A stretch of DNA of 13,137 nucleotides from Anaerolinea sp. (GTDB lineage Bacteria; Chloroflexota; Anaerolineae; JAAEKA01), in contig JACSRL010000299.1 of NCBI GenBank assembly GCA_014879765.1, positions 1-13,137 of the forward strand. Direction: 5' to 3'. Position numbers and translations under genes: made by a program. The notes below the pieces were generated by a model, which saw nothing but the letters and a program-made list of their open reading frames with translations, was not told where the DNA came from and ran no database searches. Of this stretch, positions 1 through 8,788 are shown one piece after another (position 1 is the stretch's first letter; each line of letters opens with the position of its first letter).

Positions 1-60
1 CCCTGTCACCCCCTCACCCCCTCACCCTGTCACCCCTTCATCCCCTCACCTTGTCATCAC
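1..60 (+). repeat. Degenerate octamer array, pyrimidine-rich
   Basis: About seven and a half copies of an 8-base unit fill the left edge: CCCTGTCA, CCCCCTCA, CCCCCTCA, CCCTGTCA, CCCCTTCA, TCCCCTCA, CCTTGTCA, TCAC. The last three or four bases (YTCA or GTCA) are the constant part. The array probably continues outside the window. It ends 27 bases before the ATG at 88 and is nearly free of G on the + strand, so an mRNA leader containing it would be unstructured. Two similar arrays in the window lie just before other start codons. Confidence 0.85.
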
Positions 61-87
61 ATTTACTTTTTTCAACAAAGCTACGCT

Positions 88-3000
88 ATGAACGACACGA
101 CGCACATAGTTGATCAGACTACAGCCGAGAGCTTGATCGGCGAGACTGTTTCGCAGGAGGCTGACGCGCGGCCGGCCGGTTGGCTGGATCGCTCGCTGGC
201 CAGCCTGGCTACCTGGGACTGGGAGAAGATCGCCTGGGCCGGACTGCTGGCGCTGGCGCTGCTGATCCGGGTGGCTGCCCTGGACAACCGTTCGGCCAGC
301 CACGACGAGGCGCAGCACGCCTGGTTTGCCTACAACCTGTTCAGCGGCAAGGGCTACGAGCACAGCCCCATCTACCACGGCCCCTTCATCTACCACGTCA
401 TGGCGCTCTTTTACCTGCTCTTTGGCGTGGGCGATGTGGCCGCGCGGCTGCCCACGGCGCTCTTTGGCCTTGGCATCGTCTGGGCCATGTGGCTGACGCG
501 GCCCTGGCTGGGCAAGCGGGGCGCGTTCTTTGCCGGTCTGCTGATCGCCTTCTCCCCGGCCCTGCTGCACTATTCCCGCCACACCCGGCACGACATCTAC
601 GAGATCTTCTGGGCCGTGGTGATGCTGATCGCCATCTTCCGTTACTTGGACCTGGGGCGCGTGCGGGGCGAGCGCTGGACCTATGTGGCGGCCGCGGCGT
701 TGAGTCTGGCCCTGGCCAGCAAGGAGGATGCCTTCATCCACGGCGCGGCCATCGGCGGCTTCTTGCTGCTGCTGGTGCTTTTCCGCTGGCTGGGCGCGCG
801 GCTGGATCCCGCCATCCCGGAAGAGGTGCGCGAGCGGCCGCTGCACATCGCCCGGCGTGACTGGCTGGCGCTGATCGGCGGCAGCGCCATCGCCTTTATC
901 GGCATGGTGATCTACCGCGCGCTGGGCCTGAGCGCATCGGCCGGCGCCACGTCCACTGTCCAGACGGCCGCGATTCTGGCCCTGATCCTGCTGCCGCCGG
1001 CCGCGGCCGCGGGCCTGGCCCTCTGGCACAGCATGCGCCGAAATGCGGCGACGGATGCGCCCGGCGACCTGAACGAGCTCAGGAGTCCGCAGGCGCCGGC
1101 GTTCAGCCCGGCCAGCGAGATGGTCATCCTGCTGGCCACCCTGATTCTGCCCTGGATCTCCCCTTTTCTGATCAAGGCGCTGGGCTATGACCCGCTGAAC
1201 TACACCACCGGCATGATCCCCACCCTGTCGGTGCTGGCCGCGATGACCGGCCTGGCCGCGGTGATCGGTCTGCTGTGGGACCCGCGGCGCTGGCTGATCT
1301 CGGCCGGCATCTTCGTGGCGATCTTTGTGGTGCTCTTCACCGGCCTCTTCACCAACGGCCAGGGGCTGGCCACCGGCGTCATCGGCTCGCTGGGCTATTG
1401 GCTTTCGCAGCAGGAGGTGGCGCGCGGCAGCCAGCCCTGGTTCTACTATCTGCTGATCACGCCGCTCTACGAGTTCCTGCCGCTGCTGCTCTCCATCCCG
1501 GTGGTGCTGGCGGCCTTCTTGCAGCGCCGCCGCCTGATGGTGGCGCTGAGCCTGCTTTCGCTGGCGTTGCTGGCCGGCTGGCTGATCATGGCGCTGAACA
1601 TCGCGGTCGACGCGCGCACCGGTATGGCCTACAAGGCGCTGGCCGGCGCGGCCATGGCCGTCATCCTCTTCACCTCGATCTGGGGCGGCCTCACCCGCCA
1701 CCCGCGCAACAATCAGCTCTTCCTGGCCTTTCTGCCCTTCTTCATCCTCTTCAGTTGGGTGGCCTACACCATCGCCGGCGAAAAGATGCCCTGGCTGGTG
1801 GCCTCCATCACCCTGCCCATGTGCATCGCCGGCGGCTGGACCCTGGGCCGGCTGGTGGAGCGGGTGCAGTGGCGCAGCCTGGGCTGGCGGGCGCTGTGGA
1901 TCGCGCTGACGGTGGTGATCCTGCTGGCCAGCCTGCTGGGCGTCGCCCGCAGCCAGCCCTTCCAGGGCCGGGAGCTGGGCCAGTTGAGCGAGACGGGCCA
2001 ATGGCTGGCCGCGCTGCTGATGATGATCGGCGCGCTGGCCCTGCTGGTGTGGCTGCTCTGGCGCAGCGGCTGGCGCCAAGGGTTGCGGGTGGCCGGTCTG
2101 ACGCTGATCGCCCTGCTGGCGGTCTGGACCGTGCGCACCACCTACCAGCTCAACTTCGTCAACCAGAACTACGTCACCGAGTATCTCTTCTATGCCCATG
2201 CCTCGCCGGACCCGCTGGCCGACATGCGCCAGATCGAGGCCATCAGCCGGCGCACGGTGGGGGACCGGCAGATCAAGGTGGCCTACGACGACGATTCCTC
2301 CTGGCCCTTCAACTGGTATCTGAGCGACTGGCCCAACACGGCCTATTTCGGCGCCAACCCCAGCCGCGAGGCCATCGCCGATGCGCCGGTGGTCATCATC
2401 GGCAGCAAGAACCTGGACAAGGCGCGGCCCTTCTTGCAGCGTGACTACATCGAATTCAACCGCCGCCTGATCTGGTGGCCCAACGAGGACTACAAGAACC
2501 TCAGTTGGGAGAAGATCAAACAGGGCCTTGCCGACCCGCAGAAGCGCCGCGAGTTTCTGGATGTGGTGCTGTGGCGGCGCTACACGACCCCTATGAACCA
2601 GTGGCCGCTGGTACACCGCTACAGCCTTTTCGTGCGCAACGACCTGGCCGCACAGCTCTGGGATTTCGGCGTGCAGCCGGCCGCCGTGACCGCGGTGCTT
2701 GATCCCTACGCGGCCGGCACGCTGGAGAACTGGAGCAGCCAGCAGCTCATCGGCAGCGGCCCCGGCGCCGATCCGGGCCAGCTCAACTTCCCGCGCAACG
2801 CGGCCATCGCGGCCGATGGCGCGGTCTACGTGGCCGACAGCGGCAATCATCGCATCCAGGTCTTCGCGCCCGATGGCGCGTTCCTGCGCCAATGGGGCAG
2901 CTCCTGCGAGCTCTACAGCGACGGGCTGCCCGGCTGCGTCGATCCCGACGGCGATGGCCCGCTGCAGGTGGGCGATGGCCAGATGCGCGAGCCGTGGGGC

Positions 3001-3729
3001 ATCGCCATCGGCCCTGATGGCAACGTCTACGTGGCCGACACCTGGAACCACCGCGTGGTGGTCTTCGATTCGGAAGGCAACTTCCTGCGCAAGTGGGGCA
3101 CGTTTGCCACCACCAACGGCGAGGCGGTCGGCAGCCCTGGCGGCTTCTGGGGCCCGCGCGCCATCGCCATCGACGCGGCCGGCAACGTCTACGTCACCGA
3201 CACCGGCAACAAACGCATCCAGGTCTTCGACAGCCAGGGCGGCTTCCTGACCCAGTACGGCGGCGGCGGCGTGGCCGAGGGCCGCTTCGACGAGCCGGTG
3301 GGCCTGGCCATCAGCCCGCGGTCCGACGGCCAGCCGGGCGGCGTGCTCTACGTGGCCGACGCCTGGAACCGGCGCATCCAGAAGCTGGAGGCGGCCTTTG
3401 GCAGCGTGCTCAGCGGCTCCGGCGAAGAGGAGGCGTTGACCATCAGCTTCGTCCAGGAGTGGCCGGTGGAAGGCTGGAACAGCCAGAGCGTGGTCAACAA
3501 GCCCTACGTGGCCGTGGACAGCCAGGGCACGGTCTATGCCACCGACCCCGAAGGCTACCGTGTGGTGGCCTTCGACAACGGGGGTACCTTCAAGGCCGCC
3601 TTTGGCCTCTACGGCAGCGACGGGCAGAGCTTTGCCCTGCCCAACGGCATTGCGGTCGGGCCGGACGATCTGGTCTACGTGGCCGACGCCGACAACCATC
3701 GGGTGATGGTCTTCCCGGCGCTGAGGTGA
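88..3729 (+). CDS. Agl23/TIGR03663-type membrane glycosyltransferase fused to C-terminal NHL propeller
   Basis: This 1213-residue protein begins with a GT-C fold membrane part (about residues 45-690) made of many hydrophobic helices. After the first helix (about 48-65) comes HDEAQ with Asp73-Glu74, the usual acidic catalytic motif of polyprenyl-phosphate-dependent GT-C enzymes. Other signatures I associate with the Agl23-like (TIGR03663) family are the SRHTRHDIYE segment near 163-172, ASKED near 210-214, GEKMPW at 564-569, and an extracytoplasmic DDDSSWPFNWY segment at 734-744. From about residue 889 to the end there are six NHL repeats (pattern P-x-G-I-A-I-x-x-D-G-x-V-Y-V-A-D-x-x-N-H-R-I), enough for a six-bladed propeller, probably outside the membrane. 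Family members act in lipid-linked sugar transfer or surface glycosylation; donor and acceptor here are unknown. The start at 88 has no Shine-Dalgarno sequence. The next gene begins 5 bases after the stop, so they are likely one transcript. Confidence 0.85.
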   Translation: MNDTTHIVDQTTAESLIGETVSQEADARPAGWLDRSLASLATWDWEKIAWAGLLALALLIRVAALDNRSASHDEAQHAWFAYNLFSGKGYEHSPIYHGPFIYHVMALFYLLFGVGDVAARLPTALFGLGIVWAMWLTRPWLGKRGAFFAGLLIAFSPALLHYSRHTRHDIYEIFWAVVMLIAIFRYLDLGRVRGERWTYVAAAALSLALASKEDAFIHGAAIGGFLLLLVLFRWLGARLDPAIPEEVRERPLHIARRDWLALIGGSAIAFIGMVIYRALGLSASAGATSTVQTAAILALILLPPAAAAGLALWHSMRRNAATDAPGDLNELRSPQAPAFSPASEMVILLATLILPWISPFLIKALGYDPLNYTTGMIPTLSVLAAMTGLAAVIGLLWDPRRWLISAGIFVAIFVVLFTGLFTNGQGLATGVIGSLGYWLSQQEVARGSQPWFYYLLITPLYEFLPLLLSIPVVLAAFLQRRRLMVALSLLSLALLAGWLIMALNIAVDARTGMAYKALAGAAMAVILFTSIWGGLTRHPRNNQLFLAFLPFFILFSWVAYTIAGEKMPWLVASITLPMCIAGGWTLGRLVERVQWRSLGWRALWIALTVVILLASLLGVARSQPFQGRELGQLSETGQWLAALLMMIGALALLVWLLWRSGWRQGLRVAGLTLIALLAVWTVRTTYQLNFVNQNYVTEYLFYAHASPDPLADMRQIEAISRRTVGDRQIKVAYDDDSSWPFNWYLSDWPNTAYFGANPSREAIADAPVVIIGSKNLDKARPFLQRDYIEFNRRLIWWPNEDYKNLSWEKIKQGLADPQKRREFLDVVLWRRYTTPMNQWPLVHRYSLFVRNDLAAQLWDFGVQPAAVTAVLDPYAAGTLENWSSQQLIGSGPGADPGQLNFPRNAAIAADGAVYVADSGNHRIQVFAPDGAFLRQWGSSCELYSDGLPGCVDPDGDGPLQVGDGQMREPWGIAIGPDGNVYVADTWNHRVVVFDSEGNFLRKWGTFATTNGEAVGSPGGFWGPRAIAIDAAGNVYVTDTGNKRIQVFDSQGGFLTQYGGGGVAEGRFDEPVGLAISPRSDGQPGGVLYVADAWNRRIQKLEAAFGSVLSGSGEEEALTISFVQEWPVEGWNSQSVVNKPYVAVDSQGTVYATDPEGYRVVAFDNGGTFKAAFGLYGSDGQSFALPNGIAVGPDDLVYVADADNHRVMVFPALR

Positions 3730-3734
3730 GCAAG

Positions 3735-4955
3735 ATGACCCATGATATCCTGATCCGCCGCGCCCGCCTGCGCGGCCAGGGCGACGATTTGTTTGACATA
3801 ACCGTAAACCAGGGCCACATCGCGGCCATCGCACCGGCCGCAGCCGAGCCGGCCGCGGCCGGGACTGTGATCAACGCGGCCGGCGGACTGGTCACAGAAT
3901 CTTTTGCCAACCCGCACCTGCACCTGTGCAAGGTCTACACGCTGGCCAGGATGGACGAGGCCGCGCTGCGCGACTATCACGGCCAGCAGATGGGCAAGGC
4001 CATGACCGCCATCGAGCTGGCCGCGGCGGTCAAGGAGCAATACGACGAGCAGTGGATCCTGGAGAACGTGCGCCAGGCGCTGCGCGAGGCCGCACACTAC
4101 GGCAACACCCACATCCGCGCCTTCGCCGACGTGGACAACAAGGCGCGGCTGGAGGGGGTCAAGGCGCTGCTGCGGGCGCGCGAGGAGTTCCGCGGCGTGG
4201 TGGCGCTCCAGGTGGTGGCCTTTGCCCAGGATGGCATCGTGCGGGAGCCGGGCGCGGCCGAACTGCTGCGCGAGGCCATGCGTCTGGGCGCGGATGTGGT
4301 GGGGGGCATCCCCTGGATCGAGTACACCGACGCGGACACGGCCGAGCACGTGCGCACCGTCTTCGACATCGCCCAGGAGTTCGACGCCGATGTGTCCATG
4401 CTGGTGGACGACGCGGGCGATCCGGGGCTGCGCTCGTTGGAGCTGATGGCGGTGGAGGCGATGCGGCGCGGCTGGCAGGGCCGCGTGCTGGCCCATCACG
4501 CCCGCGCCATGGCGCTCTACCCTCAGCCCTACTTCCAGAAGGTGGCCGCGCTGCTCAAGCAGGCGCGCCTGGGGGTGGTCAGCGATCCCCACACCGGCCC
4601 GCTGCACGCGCGGGTGCAGGAGCTGCTGGCCGAGGGCGTGCTGGTCTGCCTGGGCCAGGATGACATCTCCGATGCCTACTACCCCTATGGCCGCAACAAC
4701 ATGCTGGAGGTGGCCTTTCTGGCCTCGCATCTGCTGTGGATGACCACCGCGGCCGGCATGGAAACGCTCTACGACATGGTCACCACCCGCGCCGCGGCCG
4801 CCATGGGGCTGCACGACTTCGCCCTGCGCCCCGGCGCGCCGGCCCACCTGGTGGTGCTGGACGCGCCCAACGTGCTGGAAGCCCTGCGCCATCACGCCGC
4901 GCCGGTGGCTGTGGTCAGTCATGGGCGGGTGGTGGATGGGCAACGAGGTTCCTGA
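3735..4955 (+). CDS. Cytosine-deaminase-like amidohydrolase with altered metal site
   Basis: The 406-residue product aligns along its length with E. coli cytosine deaminase CodA as I remember that sequence. Shared points are NPHLHL with His61 and His63 (first metal ligands), VAFAQDG with Gln165 (CodA Gln156), GADVVGGIP near 185-193, His255 in AHHARAM (CodA His246), GQDD with Asp309 (CodA Asp313), and the following YYPYGRNNML block. In an ungapped stretch the CodA motif H-C-D-E becomes L-V-D-D: metal ligand His214 is Leu223 and catalytic Glu217 is Asp226. Its substrate may therefore not be cytosine, and the metal may be bound differently. GAGGTGAG at 3723-3730 sits inside the end of the upstream gene and fixes the ATG at 3735; longer versions of the frame run over that gene and are not real. 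A role in nitrogenous ring-compound salvage or degradation is the family default, not shown here. Confidence 0.8.
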   Translation: MTHDILIRRARLRGQGDDLFDITVNQGHIAAIAPAAAEPAAAGTVINAAGGLVTESFANPHLHLCKVYTLARMDEAALRDYHGQQMGKAMTAIELAAAVKEQYDEQWILENVRQALREAAHYGNTHIRAFADVDNKARLEGVKALLRAREEFRGVVALQVVAFAQDGIVREPGAAELLREAMRLGADVVGGIPWIEYTDADTAEHVRTVFDIAQEFDADVSMLVDDAGDPGLRSLELMAVEAMRRGWQGRVLAHHARAMALYPQPYFQKVAALLKQARLGVVSDPHTGPLHARVQELLAEGVLVCLGQDDISDAYYPYGRNNMLEVAFLASHLLWMTTAAGMETLYDMVTTRAAAAMGLHDFALRPGAPAHLVVLDAPNVLEALRHHAAPVAVVSHGRVVDGQRGS

Positions 4956-4998
4956 ACCTGGCGGTCTGGCAGGATAGCCAACCAATGGAGTAACACCC

Positions 4999-6807
4999 AT
5001 GCTCACCCACATCCGCATCCGCAACTTCAAACGTTTCGCCGACGTCGAGTTCGAGCTGGGGCAGGCCGTTGTGCTGATCGGGCCGAACAACTCAGGCAAG
5101 ACCACGGCTTTGCAGGCGTTGGCGCTGTGGGAGATCGGGCTGCGCCGTTGGAATGAGAAGTACGCTGGCAGGAGGTCGCCGGAGGAGCGGCCTGGCGTCA
5201 CCATCAACCGACGCGACTTGAGCGCCATCCCCATCCCTGACGCCAATCTTCTGTGGCGCGACCTGCGGGTGCGCAATATCGCGGCACGTGGCGCTGGCCA
5301 GCAAAAAACCCAGAACATTCGCATCGAGGTGGTCGTCGATGGCGTCACTGAGGGGCGCGCCTGGTCGTGTGGGCTGGAATTCGACTACGCCAACGACGAG
5401 TCGTTCTACTGCCGGCCGCTGCGCCTCAGCGATGACGCCCCGCCCCAACGCATGCCTGTGCCGCCAGAGGCGGCAACGACGCGCGTTGCCTTCTTGCCGC
5501 CCATGTCAGGTCTGGCCGACCGCGAGTTCATCAAGCAGGCCGGCGAGATCGGCGTGTTGGTGGGCCAGGGGCAGACCGCGCAGGTGTTGCGCAACCTGTG
5601 TTATCAGGTCTACGGCGAACTGGGCGCGTTGACCCAGGAAATGGCGCACCTGCGGGAGGCGCGCGTGTCCTACGGCGAGCGCCAGCCGGAGTTCAGCGGC
5701 TCGCCGGAATGGCAGGAGCTGGCGCAGCACATCCGGCGCCTGTTCGGCGTGACCCTGCTGCCGCCGAAATATGTCAAAGAGCGCAGCGAGCTGACCATGG
5801 CCTACGTGGAGCCGGGCGGAACGACCCTCGATCTCTCCTCGGCCGGCCGCGGTTTGCACCAGACGCTCTTGCTGCTGGCCTATCTCTACGCCAACCCGCG
5901 CACCGTGCTGCTGTTGGATGAACCGGATGCCCATCTGGAGGTGCTGCGCCAGCGCCAGATCTACCAGTTGATCACCGAGGTGGCGCAGAAACAGGGATCG
6001 CAGATCGTCGCCGCCAGCCATTCGGAGATCGTGCTCAATGAAGCGGCCGGTCGCGACACGGTCATCGCCTTCGTCGGCGCGCCTCATCGCATGGATGATC
6101 GGGGCAGCCATGTGCTCAAGGCGTTGACTGCCATCGGGTTCGACCAGTACTACCAGGCTGAGCAGACCGGCTGGGCGTTGTATGTCGAGGGAAGCACCGA
6201 TCTGGCTATCCTGCAGGCCCTGGCCGCCACGCTGGAGCATCCGGCCGCCCAGGCGCTGGAACGGCCGTTCGTGGTCTACGTGGGCTCCAACGTGCCACAA
6301 AAGGCCCGCGAACATTTCTACGGCCTGCGCGAGGGCAAGGCCGATTTCGTGGGTGTGGCGATCTTCGACCGCCTGGATCGCAAGCTGCAAGCAGGCCAGC
6401 CGCTGGTGGAGTTGATGTGGCAGCGGCGGGAGGTGGAGAACTACCTGTGCCAGCGCGAGGTGCTGCTGGCCTATGCCCGCCATGATCTGCCCGACGATCT
6501 GTTTGGTCTGACTGAGCGTACACGCCGCGAGCGGGCCATGGATGAGGCCATCGCGGAGGTGACCCAGGCGCTGGAGACGCTGGGCCGGCCCAGCCCCTGG
6601 TCTCCCGACATCAAAGCCAGCGATGATTTCCTGGACCCTGTTTTCGACCGCTACTTCCGCAAGCTGGGCCTGCCCAACCTGATGCGCAAGACAGACTATC
6701 ACGTCCTCGCCAGCCTGATGCCGCGTGGACAGATCGACGTCGAAGTGATCGAAAAGCTGGACGCCATCGTGCAGGCATCCGAGCAGGCGCGGCCGAGAAT
6801 GGCTTGA
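4999..6807 (+). CDS. OLD-family ATPase/TOPRIM nuclease
   Basis: The 602-residue chain starts with IRIRNFKRF and a Walker A GPNNSGKT at 28-35, typical of SMC/RecF-like ABC ATPases. An ABC signature-like LSSAGRG lies at 279-285 and Walker B LLLDEPDAHLE at 304-314, followed by a switch His in AASHSEIV. The C-terminal third is a TOPRIM-like domain: LYVEGSTD with Glu397, IFDRLD with Asp457 and Asp460, then a REVENYL motif (478-483... region) common in OLD-like nucleases. Length matches single-gene (class 1) OLD proteins such as the P2 phage protein (about 586 residues). Family members are ATP-regulated nucleases in anti-phage defence or DNA repair. No UvrD-like partner (as in Gabija) follows; the gene ends next to a miniature transposable element. 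GGAG at 4987-4990 supports the ATG. It follows the amidohydrolase by 43 bases and may be read from the same transcript, but it is functionally unrelated. Confidence 0.8.
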   Translation: MLTHIRIRNFKRFADVEFELGQAVVLIGPNNSGKTTALQALALWEIGLRRWNEKYAGRRSPEERPGVTINRRDLSAIPIPDANLLWRDLRVRNIAARGAGQQKTQNIRIEVVVDGVTEGRAWSCGLEFDYANDESFYCRPLRLSDDAPPQRMPVPPEAATTRVAFLPPMSGLADREFIKQAGEIGVLVGQGQTAQVLRNLCYQVYGELGALTQEMAHLREARVSYGERQPEFSGSPEWQELAQHIRRLFGVTLLPPKYVKERSELTMAYVEPGGTTLDLSSAGRGLHQTLLLLAYLYANPRTVLLLDEPDAHLEVLRQRQIYQLITEVAQKQGSQIVAASHSEIVLNEAAGRDTVIAFVGAPHRMDDRGSHVLKALTAIGFDQYYQAEQTGWALYVEGSTDLAILQALAATLEHPAAQALERPFVVYVGSNVPQKAREHFYGLREGKADFVGVAIFDRLDRKLQAGQPLVELMWQRREVENYLCQREVLLAYARHDLPDDLFGLTERTRRERAMDEAIAEVTQALETLGRPSPWSPDIKASDDFLDPVFDRYFRKLGLPNLMRKTDYHVLASLMPRGQIDVEVIEKLDAIVQASEQARPRMA

Positions 6808-6836
6808 TAGGCGCTCTCACGAAAAAAAGAAACACG

Positions 6837-6993
6837 ATCCACGGGTAACTGCTCAGGCTCGGCATTAGAAACCGGGTTTTTGTCTTGCGGACCAAGGTCG
6901 TGGTGCCATGAAAGGCCGTTGCGCAGACGAAAACCATGCCTGCACGAGAAAAACCCGGTTTCTGTACAACTGGCTGAGCAGTTACATCCACGG
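6837..6993. mobile_element. IS66-like MITE with 8-bp target duplication
   Basis: The element proper is 6845-6985 (141 bases). It begins GTAACTGCTCAG (6845-6856) and ends with the exact reverse complement CTGAGCAGTTAC (6974-6985). Ten bases further in on each side is a second perfect inverted pair, AGAAACCGGGTTTTT (6867-6881) and AAAAACCCGGTTTCT (6949-6963). The 10-base stretches between the two repeat blocks do not match each other. Immediately outside both ends stands the same octamer, ATCCACGG, at 6837-6844 and 6986-6993, the mark of an insertion. Ends starting GTAA together with an 8-bp duplication are the known hallmark of the IS66 family, so this is probably a non-autonomous derivative moved by an IS66-type transposase elsewhere in the genome. 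It is far too short to encode a transposase. Confidence 0.85.
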
Positions 6994-7003
6994 TTATTAT
7001 GCA

Positions 7004-7071
7004 GCCGGCGGGCCAAACGTTGGTTGAGTAGCCGTCTGCGGCGTATCGAAACCAACGTTTGGCTCGCCGGC
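7004..7071. repeat. 68-base hairpin with 22-base arms, one mismatch
   Basis: The left arm 7004-7025 and right arm 7050-7071 are reverse complements with one mismatch (G at 7011 against the equivalent of A). The arms contain CCAAACGTTGG, which is itself nearly palindromic. Inside the 24-base loop region, GCCG (7031-7034) can pair with CGGC (7039-7042), so as RNA the whole unit could fold into an almost continuous stem. TGCA occurs just outside each side, but at unequal distance (0 and 2 bases), so I see no clear target duplication. There is no T tract, so it is not a classical terminator. It may be a dispersed palindromic (REP/MITE-like) unit. Confidence 0.8.
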
Positions 7072-7116
7072 GGTGCAGTTGCCACACTCAAATCAAAGAC
7101 AACCCCCGCGATTCCG

Positions 7117-7158
7117 ATCACGCATCACGCATCACGCATCACTCGTTACTCCCCACTC
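7117..7158 (+). repeat. Heptamer array abutting the start codon
   Basis: Six consecutive 7-base units read ATCACGC, ATCACGC, ATCACGC, ATCACTC, GTTACTC, CCCACTC; two C bases then lead to the ATG at 7161. The AC at positions 4-5 and the final C are constant. The array occupies the place where a Shine-Dalgarno sequence would be expected. Confidence 0.85.
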
Positions 7159-7160
7159 CC

Positions 7161-8665
<1,505 letters not shown>

Positions 8666-8669
<4 letters not shown>

Positions 8670-8694
8670 CATCCACGCCTGTTTGTGGTATAAG
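8666..8694 (+). promoter_or_regulatory. Predicted sigma70-type promoter for the small-gene operon
   Basis: GTGACA (8666-8671, five of six matches to TTGACA) and TATAAG (8689-8694, five of six to TATAAT) are separated by exactly 17 bases. The -35 box overlaps the stop codon of the upstream methyltransferase gene. Transcription would begin near 8701, leaving a leader of about 88 bases before the ATG at 8789. Confidence 0.65.
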
Positions 8695-8788
8695 TATCTG
8701 TAGTCAATGGTCTTAGGCGTGCTGTTGATCAGGCAATGTGAACTCGCCGGAATTGATGATCTGGTCGGCGAAATGGGAGTGCGACGCG

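Larger units (their letters stand above)
6808..7160. other. 353-base gene-free spacer packed with repeats
   Basis: No credible coding region lies here. In order it holds a short A-rich stretch (about 6821-6834), an 8-base duplication flanking a 141-base miniature element (6837-6993), a 68-base hairpin (7004-7071), an unremarkable stretch (7072-7116) and a heptamer array (7117-7158) ending two bases before the next ATG. No terminator with a T tract was seen for the upstream nuclease gene, though either hairpin could slow transcription. Confidence 0.75.

Noticed and set aside
1..60. CRISPR array
   Set aside because: Units are only 8 bases, directly joined, and there are no spacers or cas genes.
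50..87. Promoter for the first gene, starting from TTGTCA at 51-56
   Set aside because: No acceptable -10 box lies 16-18 bases downstream; the true promoter is probably outside the window.
46..3834. A 1262-codon open frame on the - strand
   Set aside because: It lies antisense to the glycosyltransferase-NHL gene, whose domains are clear. The product is Gln/His/Arg/Gly-rich without recognisable domains, as expected from the codon bias of a GC-rich gene read backwards.
3675..5348. Long - strand open frame over the amidohydrolase and the nuclease start
   Set aside because: It spans two well-supported + strand genes and has no family signature; it is a GC-bias shadow. The same applies to 5506-6702, 7146-8672 and 10003-11067 on the - strand.
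7059..7160. N-terminal extension of the MttB-family protein
   Set aside because: It would be translated from part of the hairpin and the heptamer array, and gives a low-complexity peptide unlike the family.
8738..8788. GTG start adding 17 residues to the RHH/DUF5678-like protein
   Set aside because: The ATG at 8789 has GGGAG at a good distance and the protein then begins exactly like ribbon-helix-helix proteins.
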